The notes beneath the pieces were generated by a model that did not search any database, had not been told where the DNA came from, and saw nothing but the letters and a program-made list of their open reading frames with translations. From the NCBI GenBank assembly GCA_949987565.1, contig OX465114.1, forward strand, positions 2,082,501-2,146,500: a DNA stretch of 64,000 bases. The letters run 5' to 3'. Origin of the DNA: Luidia sarsii (Eukaryota > Echinodermata > Asteroidea > Paxillosida > Luidiidae). The translations under genes and the position numbers were made by a program. Numbering within the stretch: position 1 is the first letter of the stretch; every line of letters starts with the position of its first letter. Below, piece by piece: positions 1 to 12,069 of the stretch.

Positions 1-2240
1 TCAGCCCGCGGCGGGGAAAACTATAACACTCGCATCGTCCCCACAGAGAAGTGGGGAGTCAATTTCGAAGCGGGACCATTGTGGAGGGGCCGGTCAATAT
101 TGACGAAGTTCCCTAATCAAGGGTCCTCAATTAAGTCGCTTGTTTTGCATCGGGACGGTCTTTGATAGCGACACCGCTGGAGAGACTGCATAACCGTCTC
201 CTCTCTCTCTCTAGATCTCCCAGCCGCGCGTTCTATCGCCTGCCTGGCCTTCATGTTTATTCATGAGCTCCGCGACAAGACGAACCACTCAGAGAGCCGC
301 GCGCGCACCTTCCCTGAGCGCACCGCGCTGGCGCCTCTCCCTTGAAAAAAAAAAAAAAGGAGACTGACCACGTGAGCAGGCGCTCATGATTATTCATGAC
401 TCGACGAGCCGGCGCGCGCGCTTCACGCGGAGATAGGACCCCTCGCTTGAAAATGCGTACCACGTGACTGGCTTGGGTCGCGTGCGTGCGCGTAGGCTAG
501 GTGGGTATATTACGTAGCGAGGTGAGCTTTGCTGGGCACAGATACTTGCACATGACTTGTCTCGGACGCCTCAACCCTGTCTATAGCCGCTTGCTGAGCT
601 GCGAAATCGGAGCCACGAAGCATCAAGTTCAGCCGATACCAGCCCTGACCGGTTGGGCGATTTGCAAGAGGATTAGGAAACCGTGAACTCAGCCGATAAC
701 TCCCTGCAGGTAAGTTGGGTATCATCATTGTGGCGATGTCGCATAGGCAATCGGTTCTGGGCTATGCGTGAGAGATACATCTCAGGCAGGTATACCTCAT
801 CAGCCTTCCTAATGATCTGACCACTGGCTTTGGGGATACTGAGACACTATCAAGATACCAAAAGCCACTGTGTCACTTTGTACACGGGTGTTAAGTTGCC
901 AGCAAACATGACTATATAGGTCTGGTATATCTTAATGCCGTGTGAACACGTGCGGTGATGTTGCATATTAGGGAGAATTCTGAAGGTTTAGCCTGGAGTG
1001 GTTCTATCAGAGGCTTATAGGAGAAACTGGTGAGTTTCGAGCCGATGTATTTTGACCGAACCTATCTATCTAATTATTCAATTAGGTCGTCGGAAGTTCA
1101 AGACGACAGATAGAGGGCGTGCTTGATCTTGAAAAGACATTTTCCTTTTAGTTTTGACCTCCCAAAAAAACAATCGAGACGCCGAACGGAACTGAAGGGC
1201 TCGAACGGAGGTTTGTTTAGAGTGCACGGCAATGTTTATTTGACTTGATAGAAGAATACAAGAAGCTATGTGAAACGCGACGGACCGTGTCGTTCTTTGC
1301 ATGTAGTCTTGTTTCAAGGAGTAATATCTTAGTTTGCATAAAACATTGAGATAGCAGAGGGAACGACTTTTCCAGGAATGGGATGTATATGAGCTTTGCA
1401 AAGTTTGGAACTGGGGGATATTTGATTGATATTGAATATGGGGGCGTTCTTTATTGATAAGAGTATTCTTTAATTACAAACTTAAAATACTAGCAACCGT
1501 TTTCCACTTCGTGAGATATTGACCAATGGTGCACTGATATGTAGGTCGAGGGAAAGTTGCCGTGAAAAAAACCCCACGCACTCTACAATAATTGTAATTA
1601 ATATCTTCCCGCTCGGCCGGATGCGTGCAATAATTCGATCGATACTTCTTGTATGCGCGCACACTCATGCCGGTAGCGTTGCCACGTACGCATTATCAAA
1701 GCAGTCTTTTTTTCCCTATACGCAGCCGCCCCCTATGGCACGCAGATACTCCTTCGAGCGGTTAGAGTGAGAAATTGTCAGGGGGGGGAATTAATTACAC
1801 CGCTAGACTTGGTGGGAAATTGACTAGCTTGTCCACTGACAGTCCTAACATTTCTTAGAGGCGTCAAAGAAAATAAGGAAAGAGTCTTTCGTTACGTACT
1901 CCTTTTAAAGCCCCTACACAACATTGGTCGAGGTCAAAGAATAGCATCCATACGTTGTCTGATCCAACATAATGCATGAAATAGCACACCTGTGAAAATT
2001 TCAGCTCAATCCGCCGACAGAGTCTCGAGAAAATCGCTTCATTTGTTTCGCAAAAATAGTTTAGATCTCGGTGAGACGTAAACGATTTCTTTTACTCTTT
2101 TCTCCCAAAATACAACATTTATTTTAGGCAGAAATATTTCAGTGCGAGGTTTCTACTAAAACCATCACTGTATAAGTTTCATGTAAATCCGTGAACATTT
2201 CTGTTTTTCGATTTTACCAATGTTGTGTAAGGGCTTTAAG
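1..2240. other. No feature seen
   Basis: The first 500 bases are CpG-rich, with CACGTG words at 369 and 461; the rest is AT-rich single-copy-looking DNA. Open frames are short and show no domain. Confidence 0.4.
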
Positions 2241-2747
2241 AGATGTTATACGGTGTCACGGCAAACCACCTGCTTGGTATTTCCAAAGAGTAAACCTTCA
2301 CAAAATCGTGTCTGTCTTGTGTTAAAATAGGGTTTTATTTCGATCAATCTTCCAGTGTGAGGAGAGGAGGAATGGGGTGTCAATTCCTGATATATCGGAC
2401 CGTCTTGGGCGCTCGGGGCGGGTCACTGTATTGTCGCAGTGGTGCAGACGGGATCTAGTTTCTGTTCATCGTGGTCTGTGAGATCGTTATCGCCCGGGGG
2501 CAACGGGGAAGGAGCGTGCGGCCAGGGGAGGCTGTCCGGGGACTATGGCGCATTTCCGGGCGGACCGAGGCCCAAGAATCGCCGGTCAGAGCAGTCGTGG
2601 GCTTGGGGGCGATCAGCTAAATGAGTACCGGTATAGAGTGTAATTAGGAATTTCTTTTCCCAATTTTTTTTATATCTAATAATATATCTACAGGATTTTG
2701 GTTTTGTGAATAATCAACCTATTTAAAATCGATTACTCTCAATGAAA

Positions 2748-2921
2748 GTAAATCTAAAATTTAGTGGGCATGACGTTTCGATCCTAGCAGGACCTTTCTC
2801 TCTGCCTTTCTCTCTGCCTTTGAGAAAGGTCCTGCTAGGATCGAAACGTCAGGCCCACTAAATTTTAGATTTACATTTTGGTAATTTCAGTCAGTAAGCA
2901 GTTTGCAACATTTTTGTATAT
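2748..2921. repeat. Foldback repeat, family A (CGAAACGTC family)
   Basis: Arms 2748-2800 and 2822-2874 are 53 bp each with one mismatch, around a 21-bp CT-rich loop. Each arm contains GGTCCTGCTAGGATCGAAAC. A tail (TCAGTCAGTAAGCAGTTTGC) follows the right arm and recurs after other copies. Confidence 0.85.
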
Positions 2922-2957
2922 CACCTCAATGAAAGTAGTTAATGCTGCGCTAGACTT

Positions 2958-3030
2958 AAGCCTTTGAGAAAGGTCCTGCTAGGATCGAAACATGGCCCTG
3001 TACATTAAGTGCAGTAAGCCGTTTGCTAAA
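2958..3030 (+). repeat. Family A repeat, single arm
   Basis: One arm only, with the GGTCCTGCTAGGATCGAAAC core and a degraded tail. It sits 40 bp after the foldback copy. Confidence 0.7.
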
Positions 3031-3993
3031 TAATTGTTTGTATAGTTACCCCATGCGCTTCTTATTTGTATACACTATGTCTCGCTAATTTTGCTTACCT
3101 TTCGATTGACCTTCATAATTTTTCCACCACGTTGCATTTTGAAGCCACAGTATTTCTGAAAACAAATGAAAGGTGTCAATCTTGTGTCAATCAAGTGTTT
3201 TATAGGATGATTCGTGTGATGCTGATGACGTTGTCGATGACGTAGGCCTACGCCAGAGCACTGTAAACTGTTGGACGATATCTCGGCGACATTTTGAAAA
3301 ATCAATCGCTGAGTGGATTATGCTAGACGAAATGGATCAGATTCGCCCAATACTTCAAATAAAACCACGCAGACGGTGTTTGGCAAACGAACCTGCTCCC
3401 AAAGTTGTTTGTCCCGAAAGTTTCAATTTGAAACAAACCCTATAATACAAGCCAAAAAAGACACCCTCAACAAAACACTCAGCAAATCGAGGGTTGCACA
3501 TGAACACACACTATACTTGTAGGCCCTACTTGACGTGAAAAAGAACCTGAGTTGTGCACATGTTCAAGTGCAATGTATATTCACAGCACCACACTGCAAC
3601 CCTTTAAACGGTATGCCTATAAGGTAACTGTTTTAGTGAATACTGATTATGTAGATATGACGCTGGTGAATTGGCAGAGGGAATTCCAAGCTCAGTAACA
3701 CGAGACAAAAGTGGCCACGATGCACATTTTCAGAAACCGAGGAGTTTCCAAATTGAGACAAGATGACGTGGTCTCAATTTCAGTCTAGGACCTCTCTCTG
3801 TTTCAGGAAATTCAAATCAGCGGGCCAGTGCTCGGTGCTTTCTGAAGCGCATGCGCGAGGCATCTTATTCTACCTTCCAGTAAGCCAAGAAAAGGTAATG
3901 CTTTACTACCAAGATGATAGGCCTCTAGGTGCATTCCCACTATAGGAAAATTTTAAAAAATAGTGGATCGCAATTCAAAAATGTTTTTCTTTC

Positions 3994-4075
3994 TTTTTAA
4001 GGCCCGAACTGCGCATGTCTGAAATGTGACCTAAGCCGACTGCGCATGCCTGGAATGCGACCCAGCCGGAAGGAC
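3994..4075 (+). repeat. Short duplication CTGCGCATG...GCGACC
   Basis: AACTGCGCATGTCTGAAATG and GACTGCGCATGCCTGGAATG lie 32 bp apart with similar surroundings. Confidence 0.6.
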
Positions 4076-4492
4076 TTTGCTGACTGTGCGCGATTGGTTT
4101 GCTCGTATACCATGCTCGTATACAATGTACAGTTCGCGCACAGCTACCTTGGATGACGCCGGATGTTCATCTGCGCGCACTGAATTGTGGGATGTTACTT
4201 ATCGATTGACTCTTTTTGACAGCGTTCACACGCATCGGGCCCGGCAGACGCTCGCGATGTCTCCGAAAAGTCGCATGAAGAACTGCGTTTTGGATCGCGA
4301 CTCGTATCCCGAGTGTTCGTGAGATTTCACCGAAATGGAATCATTGAATATTCAACAGTCGAAAAGTGGAGCGCGAGTCTTCGTGCTAGTGTGAACGCAC
4401 CTTTACAGGCCTATACTTTTCATTGAGAAAACTGTTACACGTAGTGCAATGTGTATCATTTTGTGAAATGAGCTGAAATTATTTTCTAAGTG

Positions 4493-4700
4493 GGAGATTT
4501 GCGGTGACACTATGTAGCACTTCTCTTTCTAGAAGGAGCGTGTACTCTGCCCGTCGTCAGGAGACGGTGGGCAGAGTACACACTCCTCAAATCCTCGTTC
4601 GGACAGTCCCGACCACGGGTATGGTACACACTCCTTCTCGAAAGAGAAGTGCTGCACGGTGTCACCGCAAACCTTCCACTTAGTCTCTGCACCACGCAAA
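4493..4700. repeat. Foldback repeat, family B (GGTGACACCATGT family)
   Basis: The left arm starts AGATTTGCGGTGACACTATG and the right arm ends CGGTGTCACCGCAAACC, with matching inner blocks AGCACTTCTCTTTC / GAAAGAGAAGTGCT. The centre has inverted GTACTCTGCCC / GGGCAGAGTAC. Confidence 0.75.
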
Positions 4701-5164
4701 CCCTCAAGTCTCATCTGAAATTATTTCACAGGGTTGCAGTCTGTCTCTACCAGACTGGTCTTTCCGTTATACTTCTCAGACAACCCTCCTCATCTTCTCT
4801 GGGAGCGGTTCAATCAAATCACTGGTTAACGAGCGCCTATCACGGACTTATGCCCGTTCAGGCTCAATTTGTTCGGAGAAATATAAATGACGGTATGAAA
4901 ATCTAGCTCCTCTTAAATTTCCACGGGGGAGGTTAATAATGGGTGAGCGATGGCTTCAAATGATTGATAACTCATTCCCGTGCACTTGAAGATAGACGAG
5001 TCGATTCGTTCTGTTCTAGTCGTTCGTCTTTGTCAGTCTTGAAGCATCGATCAGGCTGTCACTACGCGACACATTGGCCATTGGTTCGTTCGTGCGGACG
5101 ACAACCTCGTTCATTTCTCGTTACGCTAGAGACTCGAGCGCGATGTGGTATAGAATGTGCGGTA

Positions 5165-5505
5165 GATATAACCTGATGTTTGCGTCGAGGAGAATGTAAT
5201 TCATCGAGGTTTGCCAGGCTCGACGTGATAAGCACTGAGTGCTCGGTGCTTTGCCCGGTGCCTGATGGAAACATTTCAGGCAGCTCGGGCGGGATTCGAA
5301 CCCGCGACTCCTGCTTTCTAATCAGGCAGTTAACCACTGGACCACCGAGCTGGTCGAGGTCGTGTGGTGGATTCGAGTAATGTATAGCGGCAGGTACCGC
5401 GTTGCATCACAGATATAACATGATGTTTGCGTCGAGGAGAATGTGATTCGATGAGGTTTCTTGCTCAGTGTTTATCACGTCGAGCAGGGCAAACCTCTAT
5501 GAATT
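5165..5505. repeat. Composite repeat enclosing the tRNA-like unit
   Basis: A block of about 45 bp (AACNTGATGTTTGCGTCGAG onward) occurs at about 5170 and again at about 5411 as a direct repeat. Immediately inside, 5198-5240 is an imperfect inverted repeat of 5463-5505, sharing GAGGTTTGCC and GACGTGATAA. Pieces of the same unit (TTATCACGTCGAGCA) reappear at about 48533. Confidence 0.65.
5281..5351 (-). tRNA. tRNA-like gene or SINE head, anticodon loop reads AGA
   Basis: On the minus strand a cloverleaf can be drawn: a perfect 7-bp acceptor stem (AGCTCGG with CCGAGCT), box A TGGTCCAGTGG, a T-arm GCGGG/CCCGC around TTCGAAT with a perfect box B, and an anticodon arm of four pairs plus one mismatch whose loop reads TTAGAAA (anticodon AGA, serine). 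The variable loop is only four bases, whereas true tRNA-Ser has a long variable arm. It lies between direct and inverted repeats and a partial relative occurs at 52213. I therefore think it is more likely a pol III-derived repeat unit than a translation tRNA. Confidence 0.4.
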
Positions 5506-5817
5506 AGAATATACGGGCTGAAAGGGCTTTCCTTTTCTGCGATTGAGACGGTTTGGTATCGAAGTTCTTCACGCGAGATTTGAAATCACCCTTCAGCGCG
5601 CGTCAGTTACAGAAAGACATGTAATTCGAAAGGCGCTTGACTGTAGTTGGGTTTTCTTTGCATTTCTGCAGCCCTTTAGAAATCCACAAAACAGGGACTT
5701 CGTCCCCACCACATACAACCTCCAGTTCTGAAGGTTTGTCATCTCGCTCAGAAAAAAAATCAAGAATTCGGTAAATAAAACAAATGTTCCAAACTGAATG
5801 ACCTGCAATACATAAAT

Positions 5818-5943
5818 CTCAAAAGTTAGAGGACCTTTCTCAAAGGCAAAGTGCCTTTAAATAAAGGTCCCATTAACGGCAACACTTTGCTTTTGAGAGA
5901 GCGTCTGCTAGGATCGAAACGTCAGGCCCTCAAACTTTTGAGT
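5818..5943. repeat. Foldback repeat, family A, diverged
   Basis: Inverted halves with the outer CTCAAAAGTT / AACTTTTGAG ends. Only the right half keeps the full CTGCTAGGATCGAAACGTC core. Confidence 0.7.
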
Positions 5944-5999
5944 TAAAGATAATTCACTCAGAAACATAGGCCAAAAGCTTGTTTATCGATACCTGTGAT

Positions 6000-8040
6000 A
6001 TCATTGGGTGCAAGAAATGAAACCGATTGGCTCTTGTCCGAGCCTAAGCCATCGTGAAGGGCCTGTGTATAGGTGCTGCATTGGAAGGCCGGCCCACGTC
6101 ACAGGCGGCGCCAGCGCTGACAGCCGCCGGATCCTATGTCAACTCCGCGCCGTGTTGACACTATTTATACGGCAGCCACCTCGTCGGTCTCACATGAATG
6201 GTTCTTCCCAAACAGCATCCCTGCACGGGCTAGGAACAGCCCTTCCCGTCTCCCTTGGCACAAACCCAACCGGGCTTTCAATTAAAATGGATTTGTTTTG
6301 CTTCCCATATCTTCTTAAAGCTAGCCATACAGCGCCCACCGGGCCGGGGGACTCTGTGACGTAAAGACACAGCAGGAAGACCCGTCACGACGCTCTCAGA
6401 TCCTTCTTAAATGCGTTCAAAGCCTGTGCGCTCGGTACATTAAAGAACTTGGTCCACGGACTGCGCGCTTGGGGAATCTAACCCCCTTGCCGTCTGTCTC
6501 TGAAGTCTTTTTTTTTTTAACCGAGACCTGTCAGAAGGCAAGATTGTTGTTTGCAAAACTCAGCGCCAGAAACGAAACAACAATTGCCTGAATATAGAAA
6601 CGCGTGACATGCTTACAATTTTTTTTTTTCAATCTGCCTTCGAATTTGTATCTGTCTTTGAAAAATGTCCTACAGATATATTATGTTCTCATGAAGAGAA
6701 ATATCCTGCTAGGATCGGAGTGTCAGGCAATGTAAAACACGAGGTGTGCCCTTTGGTCGTATAATCCAGTAAGCATGTTTGTATTCTTCGGAGATTGGTT
6801 CGTGATATCTTCGCACAGATCTCTGCAATGTAATTTACGATGTCTAGTGTTATTAGATTCCGCCAATAAGTCCGTGCACAAAATGAAAGCCGTGTACCAA
6901 TTCGCTGGCCATAATCATTATTGTAGGGCCTACATAAGTTCAATACGGGAATTGGCGGTGACCGCTATCAACTATAGCGGCTTCCGTGCGCTCGCGCGCA
7001 ATTTCAAGTCGTAGTCGAACGATTGGGGCGCAGTCTTAAAAGAGACCAGATTTATGCGGCGTCACATACTCAAAGGGCGCCCTCTATAGAGGCCAAGAGC
7101 TATAACTTGACCCCAATCGTGAGTGGTTGGACGCAGGCGATGCGACCCCATACAAGTGGCGGCGCATAGAAATGCGCTGGAACGATCATGCTCAGACACG
7201 TCCGCACGCACTTTTAACATTTGGACGCCAATGCAAACGCTCTCCCACAAATTTGTCAGACCACGGCACAAGAGCGGCACATTGACGAAATGGTCCATTG
7301 CTCACGCACAGTAGGCTATGGAAGGGAAGTGCACGAACGAAAAGTGTAACACCAGGGAAAGCAATTATTATCGTGTATACATACACGTACAGATAGATGC
7401 AAAAGTGCTTTGCGTTAATACCGCACAGCTTTTTTGGGGGAACATCCGACACGATTAACGGACAAAGAAGTACAACTGTGTAAGAGGAGTGAGAGTTTGC
7501 CAAACTTCCACACGAACCCAAATCGCCTGTGATTACGGAGAGAATCACCAGCGGGGCACTGCCGCCTTCCCAACCCGTCCAATCAATCGTTCTACCCGCT
7601 CACTGTAACCATTCCCCTCTCCCCCTCCTCCCCCACACACCCACATTGAGACCACTCTGCCCAAATGCGTAGCTAACGACTCGGCAAATTTGTCAATTCG
7701 GGAAGGCGATGAGCCAGCGGTACGGAAGTAACCCTAATAAGCCCACCGTGCAAATTGCAAATAAACCTTCCCATACATATGCGTCCCACATCAGTTATCC
7801 TCGGTAATAATACTCAGCGGAATTTTCCTTCACCATCTTCCTCTGCCCCCCCCCCCTCAGTCGATATTAAATTGTGATAAATCGACGGACTTGGAAGGAT
7901 CACTGAGTTAATTGCATGGGAATTCTGCCCCATTAAAGATATACGGACGCTGTTGCTTGGTCCTTATAAGGTATTAGCCAATTTCTGATTTCACCAGAGC
8001 GAATATGATTGATCAAAAACAAATCTTAAAGTAATAATAT
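6000..8040. other. No gene seen
   Basis: Apart from the degraded family A copy at 6655-6735, this is unique-looking DNA with short T and C homopolymers. A 118-codon frame at 6008 has no recognisable motif. Confidence 0.4.
6655..6735 (+). repeat. Family A repeat, degraded
   Basis: Retains CTTTGAAAAA and CCTGCTAGGATCGGAGTGTC with substitutions in the core. Confidence 0.5.
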
Positions 8041-8118
8041 ACATAAATGTTGCAAACTGCTTACTGACTAAATTTAAATAAATAAGACTTAAGGCTTTGC
8101 ATGGTGGGTGAATCAATA

Positions 8119-8236
8119 TAGGAAGGTTTGCGGTGACACCATGTATAAGGTGACTCTTAAAGGAAGAGGTGTGGTTCTGAAAAGAACCTGAGTGGTAACT
8201 CGACGTGTGATCTGGCCGTCACCAGGAGAAACTAAA
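8119..8236 (+). repeat. Family B repeat
   Basis: GGAAGGTTTGCGGTGACACC, then GTGTGGTTCTGAAAAGAACC, then GTGGTAACTCGACGTGTGAT. The inner GGTTCTGAAAAGAACC is itself a hairpin. It runs straight into the family A foldback at 8237. Confidence 0.75.
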
Positions 8237-8380
8237 TTTACCAAAATGCAAATCTCAATATCTAGTGGGCCTGACGTTTCGATCCTAGCAGGACCTTTTT
8301 TCAAATGCAAAGTGACTTTGCCTTTGAACAAAAAAAAAGGTCCTGCTAGGATCGAAACGTCAGGCCCACTAAATTTTGAG
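8237..8380. repeat. Foldback repeat, family A
   Basis: Inverted arms meet at an A/T-rich loop with AAAGTGACTTTGCCTTTG. Both arms carry the TCCTGCTAGGATCGAAACGT core and the GGCCCACTA outer block. A reversed piece of the family tail lies at about 8048-8070. Confidence 0.8.
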
Positions 8381-8782
8381 AATGATATTGTTTAATTACC
8401 AGGACGTTTGCTTGTAATAGGGGGGATTATAATTAGTCTGCTTGTCACTCAGGATTCTGGTGTTCTAAAAACGAGCTATCTTGACAGCCTCACCTCAGCA
8501 AGGTGATCGCATACAATATTGACGACGGCTTATTTCCTATAGACTGCATTATGTACGCTGGTATGACTGCTCGTAAATTGGGGTTTTCACGCGAGACAGC
8601 GTTGACTTATACACACCTTCGGTTTACCGATTTTTATCAAGTTGCTTGGATCTAAACAGGGCCATTGACAACGCCACCGTTTTAAAGTTACATGGGGATC
8701 CAAAAATCATCCGAGTTCTGGCAGGGTATGAGGCAGATTGATTGCACTATATTTTGGTTTATTTATTTCGTTTCTCCCTTAT

Positions 8783-9055
8783 TGTCAAGACCGATACAAA
8801 TTTCCCCCGGGAGAAAGCCGATTGTACTGGACTCTGGGGTGAAAAATACACGATGGCTATCCGGTGGAAACGAGATCGGATGGGTCAAATCATCCGATAC
8901 CCAACCGATGATCTTTTTGACAAGATAAAAAATTCACCCGGTAGAAAGCCGATTGTACTGGACTCTGGGGTGGAAAATACACGATGGCTATCCGGTGGAA
9001 ACGACATCGGACGGGTCAAATCATCCGATACCCAACCGATGATCTTTTTGACAAG
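8783..9055 (+). repeat. Family C element, tandem pair
   Basis: Two adjacent copies (about 8783-8925 and 8926-9055) of a unit containing GAAAGCCGATTGTACTGGAC and ending CCGATGATCTTTTTGACAAG. Short open frames here come from the repeat and are not genes. Confidence 0.8.
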
Positions 9056-9290
9056 AGGCCTTATAATGTGTCCCATCAAAGGGTTAAGTGGGCAGCCTCA
9101 CAGTTTGAAATGCAGCCTGGGCTAACCCTGCTCCACAGACGGATAGGGGTATATTGTAAAACCGTTGTTGGACAAAAGGGGGATAAGCAAAATCGTGTGC
9201 CCAACTCTAATTGCTCCGATTTGATCCAGAATATTGGGTGTTTGTGTGATCGAGTTTGAACAACACAATCCACACTTGTTTTTTTTTTTA

Positions 9291-9400
9291 AGTGGAAGGT
9301 TTGCGGTGACACCATGTAACAATATCTTTTGAGACGGCGTGTGGCTCTCTGAGAAGAGCCGGTAACTCAACGTTACTGCACAGCACAGACCTTCAAATGT
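9291..9400 (+). repeat. Family B repeat, truncated
   Basis: GGAAGGTTTGCGGTGACACC and GCCGGTAACTCAACGTTACT; the part beyond the second block is missing. Confidence 0.65.
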
Positions 9401-9664
9401 TATCAAGTAAATTGTGTTCTTATCGACCAATGATGTTACCATCTGATATTTTGACCCGATGCTGGTATACGGTCAAGATGTTGATTGAATGTTGCACCGC
9501 CCCCCACCCCCACAGCGCAGAAAGTGATCACCTTTAAGACGGCCATGCTTGACATTTCTTTTTTCTTTGTCAATGGAGAAACTGCATCAGAGTGGGAAAA
9601 GAGTGCAGTGAGAGTGAGGTTGAATTTCAGCACGCAGATAATTTGCGGTATAAATTGGTTCGTG

Positions 9665-10271
9665 CAGGCTCGCTCTTTCTTCCTCTCTCTCCACCACCCT
9701 CTCTCTTCCCCTCTCTATATCTCCCTCTCTCTCTCTCTCTCCCATCTCTCTTCTCTCCCCCTCTCTCCCCATCTCTCTATCTCTCTCTGTCCCTCTCTCT
9801 CTCCCCTCTCTCTATCTCTATCTCTCTCTCCCCTCTCTCTACCTCTCTCTCTCCCCTCTCTCTAGCTCTCTCTCCCCCTCTCTCTAGCTCTTTCTCTTTT
9901 CCTCTCTCTCCCCTCTCTATCTCTATCTCTCTATTTTCCTCTCTCTTCCCCTCTCTCTCCTACTCTCTTTCCATCTTTTTCTCTCCCTCTCTCCCATCTC
10001 TCTCCCTTTTCCTCTCTCTCTATCTCTTTCTCTTTCTCTCCCCTCCTCTCTATCTCTTCCCCCTCTCTCTCTCCCTCTCTCTCTTTCCCTATCTCTCTCT
10101 CCCTTTTTCTTTTTCCCTCTCTTCCCCTCTCTCTCTTCCCCCTCTCTCTCTCCACCTTTTTTTCTCTCTCCCCTCTCTCTCCCATCTCTCTCCCCTCTCC
10201 CTCCTCCTCTCCCTACTCTCTCCCTTTTCCTCTCTCTCTTTCTCTCCCTCCCCTCTCTCTCTCCTCTCCCT

Positions 10272-10324
<53 letters not shown>

Positions 10325-10400
10325 CCCTCTCTCTCTCTCTTTCTCTCTCCCCCCTCTCTCTCTCCCTCTTTCTCTCTCTCCCCTCTCTCTCCTCTCTCTC
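9665..10400 (+). repeat. (CT)n polypyrimidine tract, about 735 bp
   Basis: Almost pure C/T on the plus strand, with a perfect CT run near 10285-10320. Long open frames on both strands here (Ser/Leu/Pro or Arg/Glu/Gly) are composition artefacts. Confidence 0.95.
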
Positions 10401-10409
10401 GTGCCGTCT

Positions 10410-12065
10410 GTGAAAGTCATCGGGTTCACACGGGGCTTCGTCTCCAGATCACCCCCACACCTCCCAAGACAGTCCCAAGTCGCTCTCTATATTCATCTAA
10501 TCATCCCTCTGCCCTGCCTCTAATGTATTCCCTTCGTCTGCCGACTCGTTCCACGCCGTGCCATCCCCGTCCTGAGATAATTGAAGTCGCAGGGACGAAT
10601 TATTTAAATCGGGGTAGGACTCCAGACAAGCCTCATATCGTCCTAACCATCCGCAATTTGAAGAAACCCCTCGTCTTAATAACACACAAACTAACGCATG
10701 GCTACCGTGAAACTATACCACTGATGCTATCGTTAAAACCTAGGGCCTATATCTCTCAGAAAAACGATTTCTGAAGCATTGGTGTTTTTTTTTTTAAGAT
10801 ATCAAACATTAGATGAGCCTGATGTTTTGATCCCTGAGGCACCTTTCTCGTTTCTGATCCTAATTTGTAATTTATCTTTGATCAATTCCCCTGATTGATA
10901 TCATTGATATGCTGGTTCATGAGACAGTTACCCCAAAGAAATTCTCAATATCCAGCAAATGCCTTTATAAAGAAACCTGTCTCTCGTAATCTGTCAAAGT
11001 TGAGCACAGTATATCATAATTGTAGACGTCTTTGATGTTTTTGATGCGACGAAAGAAGATATGACATTGCAATGGATGAGAATATAAATCAGTGAGGAAC
11101 TTGTAGTGAAACATTCGTCAACAATATCATCTGAAAAACCGTGGAAACGAAACAAAATGCTATTTTTGTTTTCAGACATAGAGGGCGGTATCAGTAAAAT
11201 GGACTCTTTGTTCCAATGATCGCTCCACGGAACGATCCTCGGAAAATCAACCAAATTCCACCTTTCCTCGAAAACGGAAGATTTTCGAGCGTTAAAATTT
11301 CACGCAATGCCTGATACCATAACAAACTTCCCGATTAGTAAGCCGAGAACTAGCCATTTCTGAAACTTGGAATGTCCGGAAATTGGGCACAACCTCCCTT
11401 TAATTCCAATGTACCCCGGCCCGCGGATATATGGTTGCCCTGCCCTACAGAGTCGACTTCTCCCTCCAGAGATTTTCGGAACTTTTCGAGCAGGCAGGAT
11501 ATGCCTAAGTGGGTTACTGATGCCGGGTATATTATCACACGGTGAACATTTTGCATGCGACTATACACAGCTCGCGAGAGGCCCTTTAGAAAGCACAACC
11601 GTCCCACCGCCTCAGCGAGTTGAAGTCCCCATACAGGAATACATTACATGCATAGAAAGCAACTGCCTCCGGTCAAGCCATTTCTTGCGCTTACTGGAGG
11701 GGAGAAAAAAACCCCATATCTTCTTGTGAGAGGCCTTTGACCGCGTGACAGCTTGCGATCTGAAGAGTTTAATCGACGGGCAATTTCTCCCGGGAGCGAG
11801 CCATAGAGCGAGGGCTACTTATTGTGCTGTTTTAACTAAGGGCAAAATTCAAAGAGAGGGTGAAGCCGGTCTGAAAGGTTTAGAAATGGATTTATTTGGA
11901 GAGGGTTTGAGGGGATGAAAAGGGGGAGGTATACCGGGCACTCGGCTGGCAGGACGGAGTGGCTCGGTCAAGGTAAGAGACTGATTGGTCTCGTGGCGCG
12001 TCTTCCGGCGATGATCTCTGCCGTGACGGAGACGGATAGACTTCCTCAAGGTCTGTGTCCAATTT
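10410..12065. other. No gene seen
   Basis: Unique-looking sequence between two purine/pyrimidine tracts. A fragment of family A lies at 10806. The 120-codon frame at 11367 shows no domain. Confidence 0.4.
10806..10856 (-). repeat. Family A repeat, degraded fragment
   Basis: Reads GAGCCTGATGTTTTGATCCC followed by GCACCTTTCTC, the reverse strand of the family core with several changes. Confidence 0.4.
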
Positions 12066-12069
12066 GAAG

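Noticed and set aside
8742..9125. A 127-codon frame
   Set aside because: It spans the two tandem family C copies and is a repeat artefact.
9592..10429. Open frames of 168-273 codons on both strands
   Set aside because: They are translations of the CT/GA tract, made of Ser/Leu/Pro or Arg/Glu/Gly only, and open on both strands.
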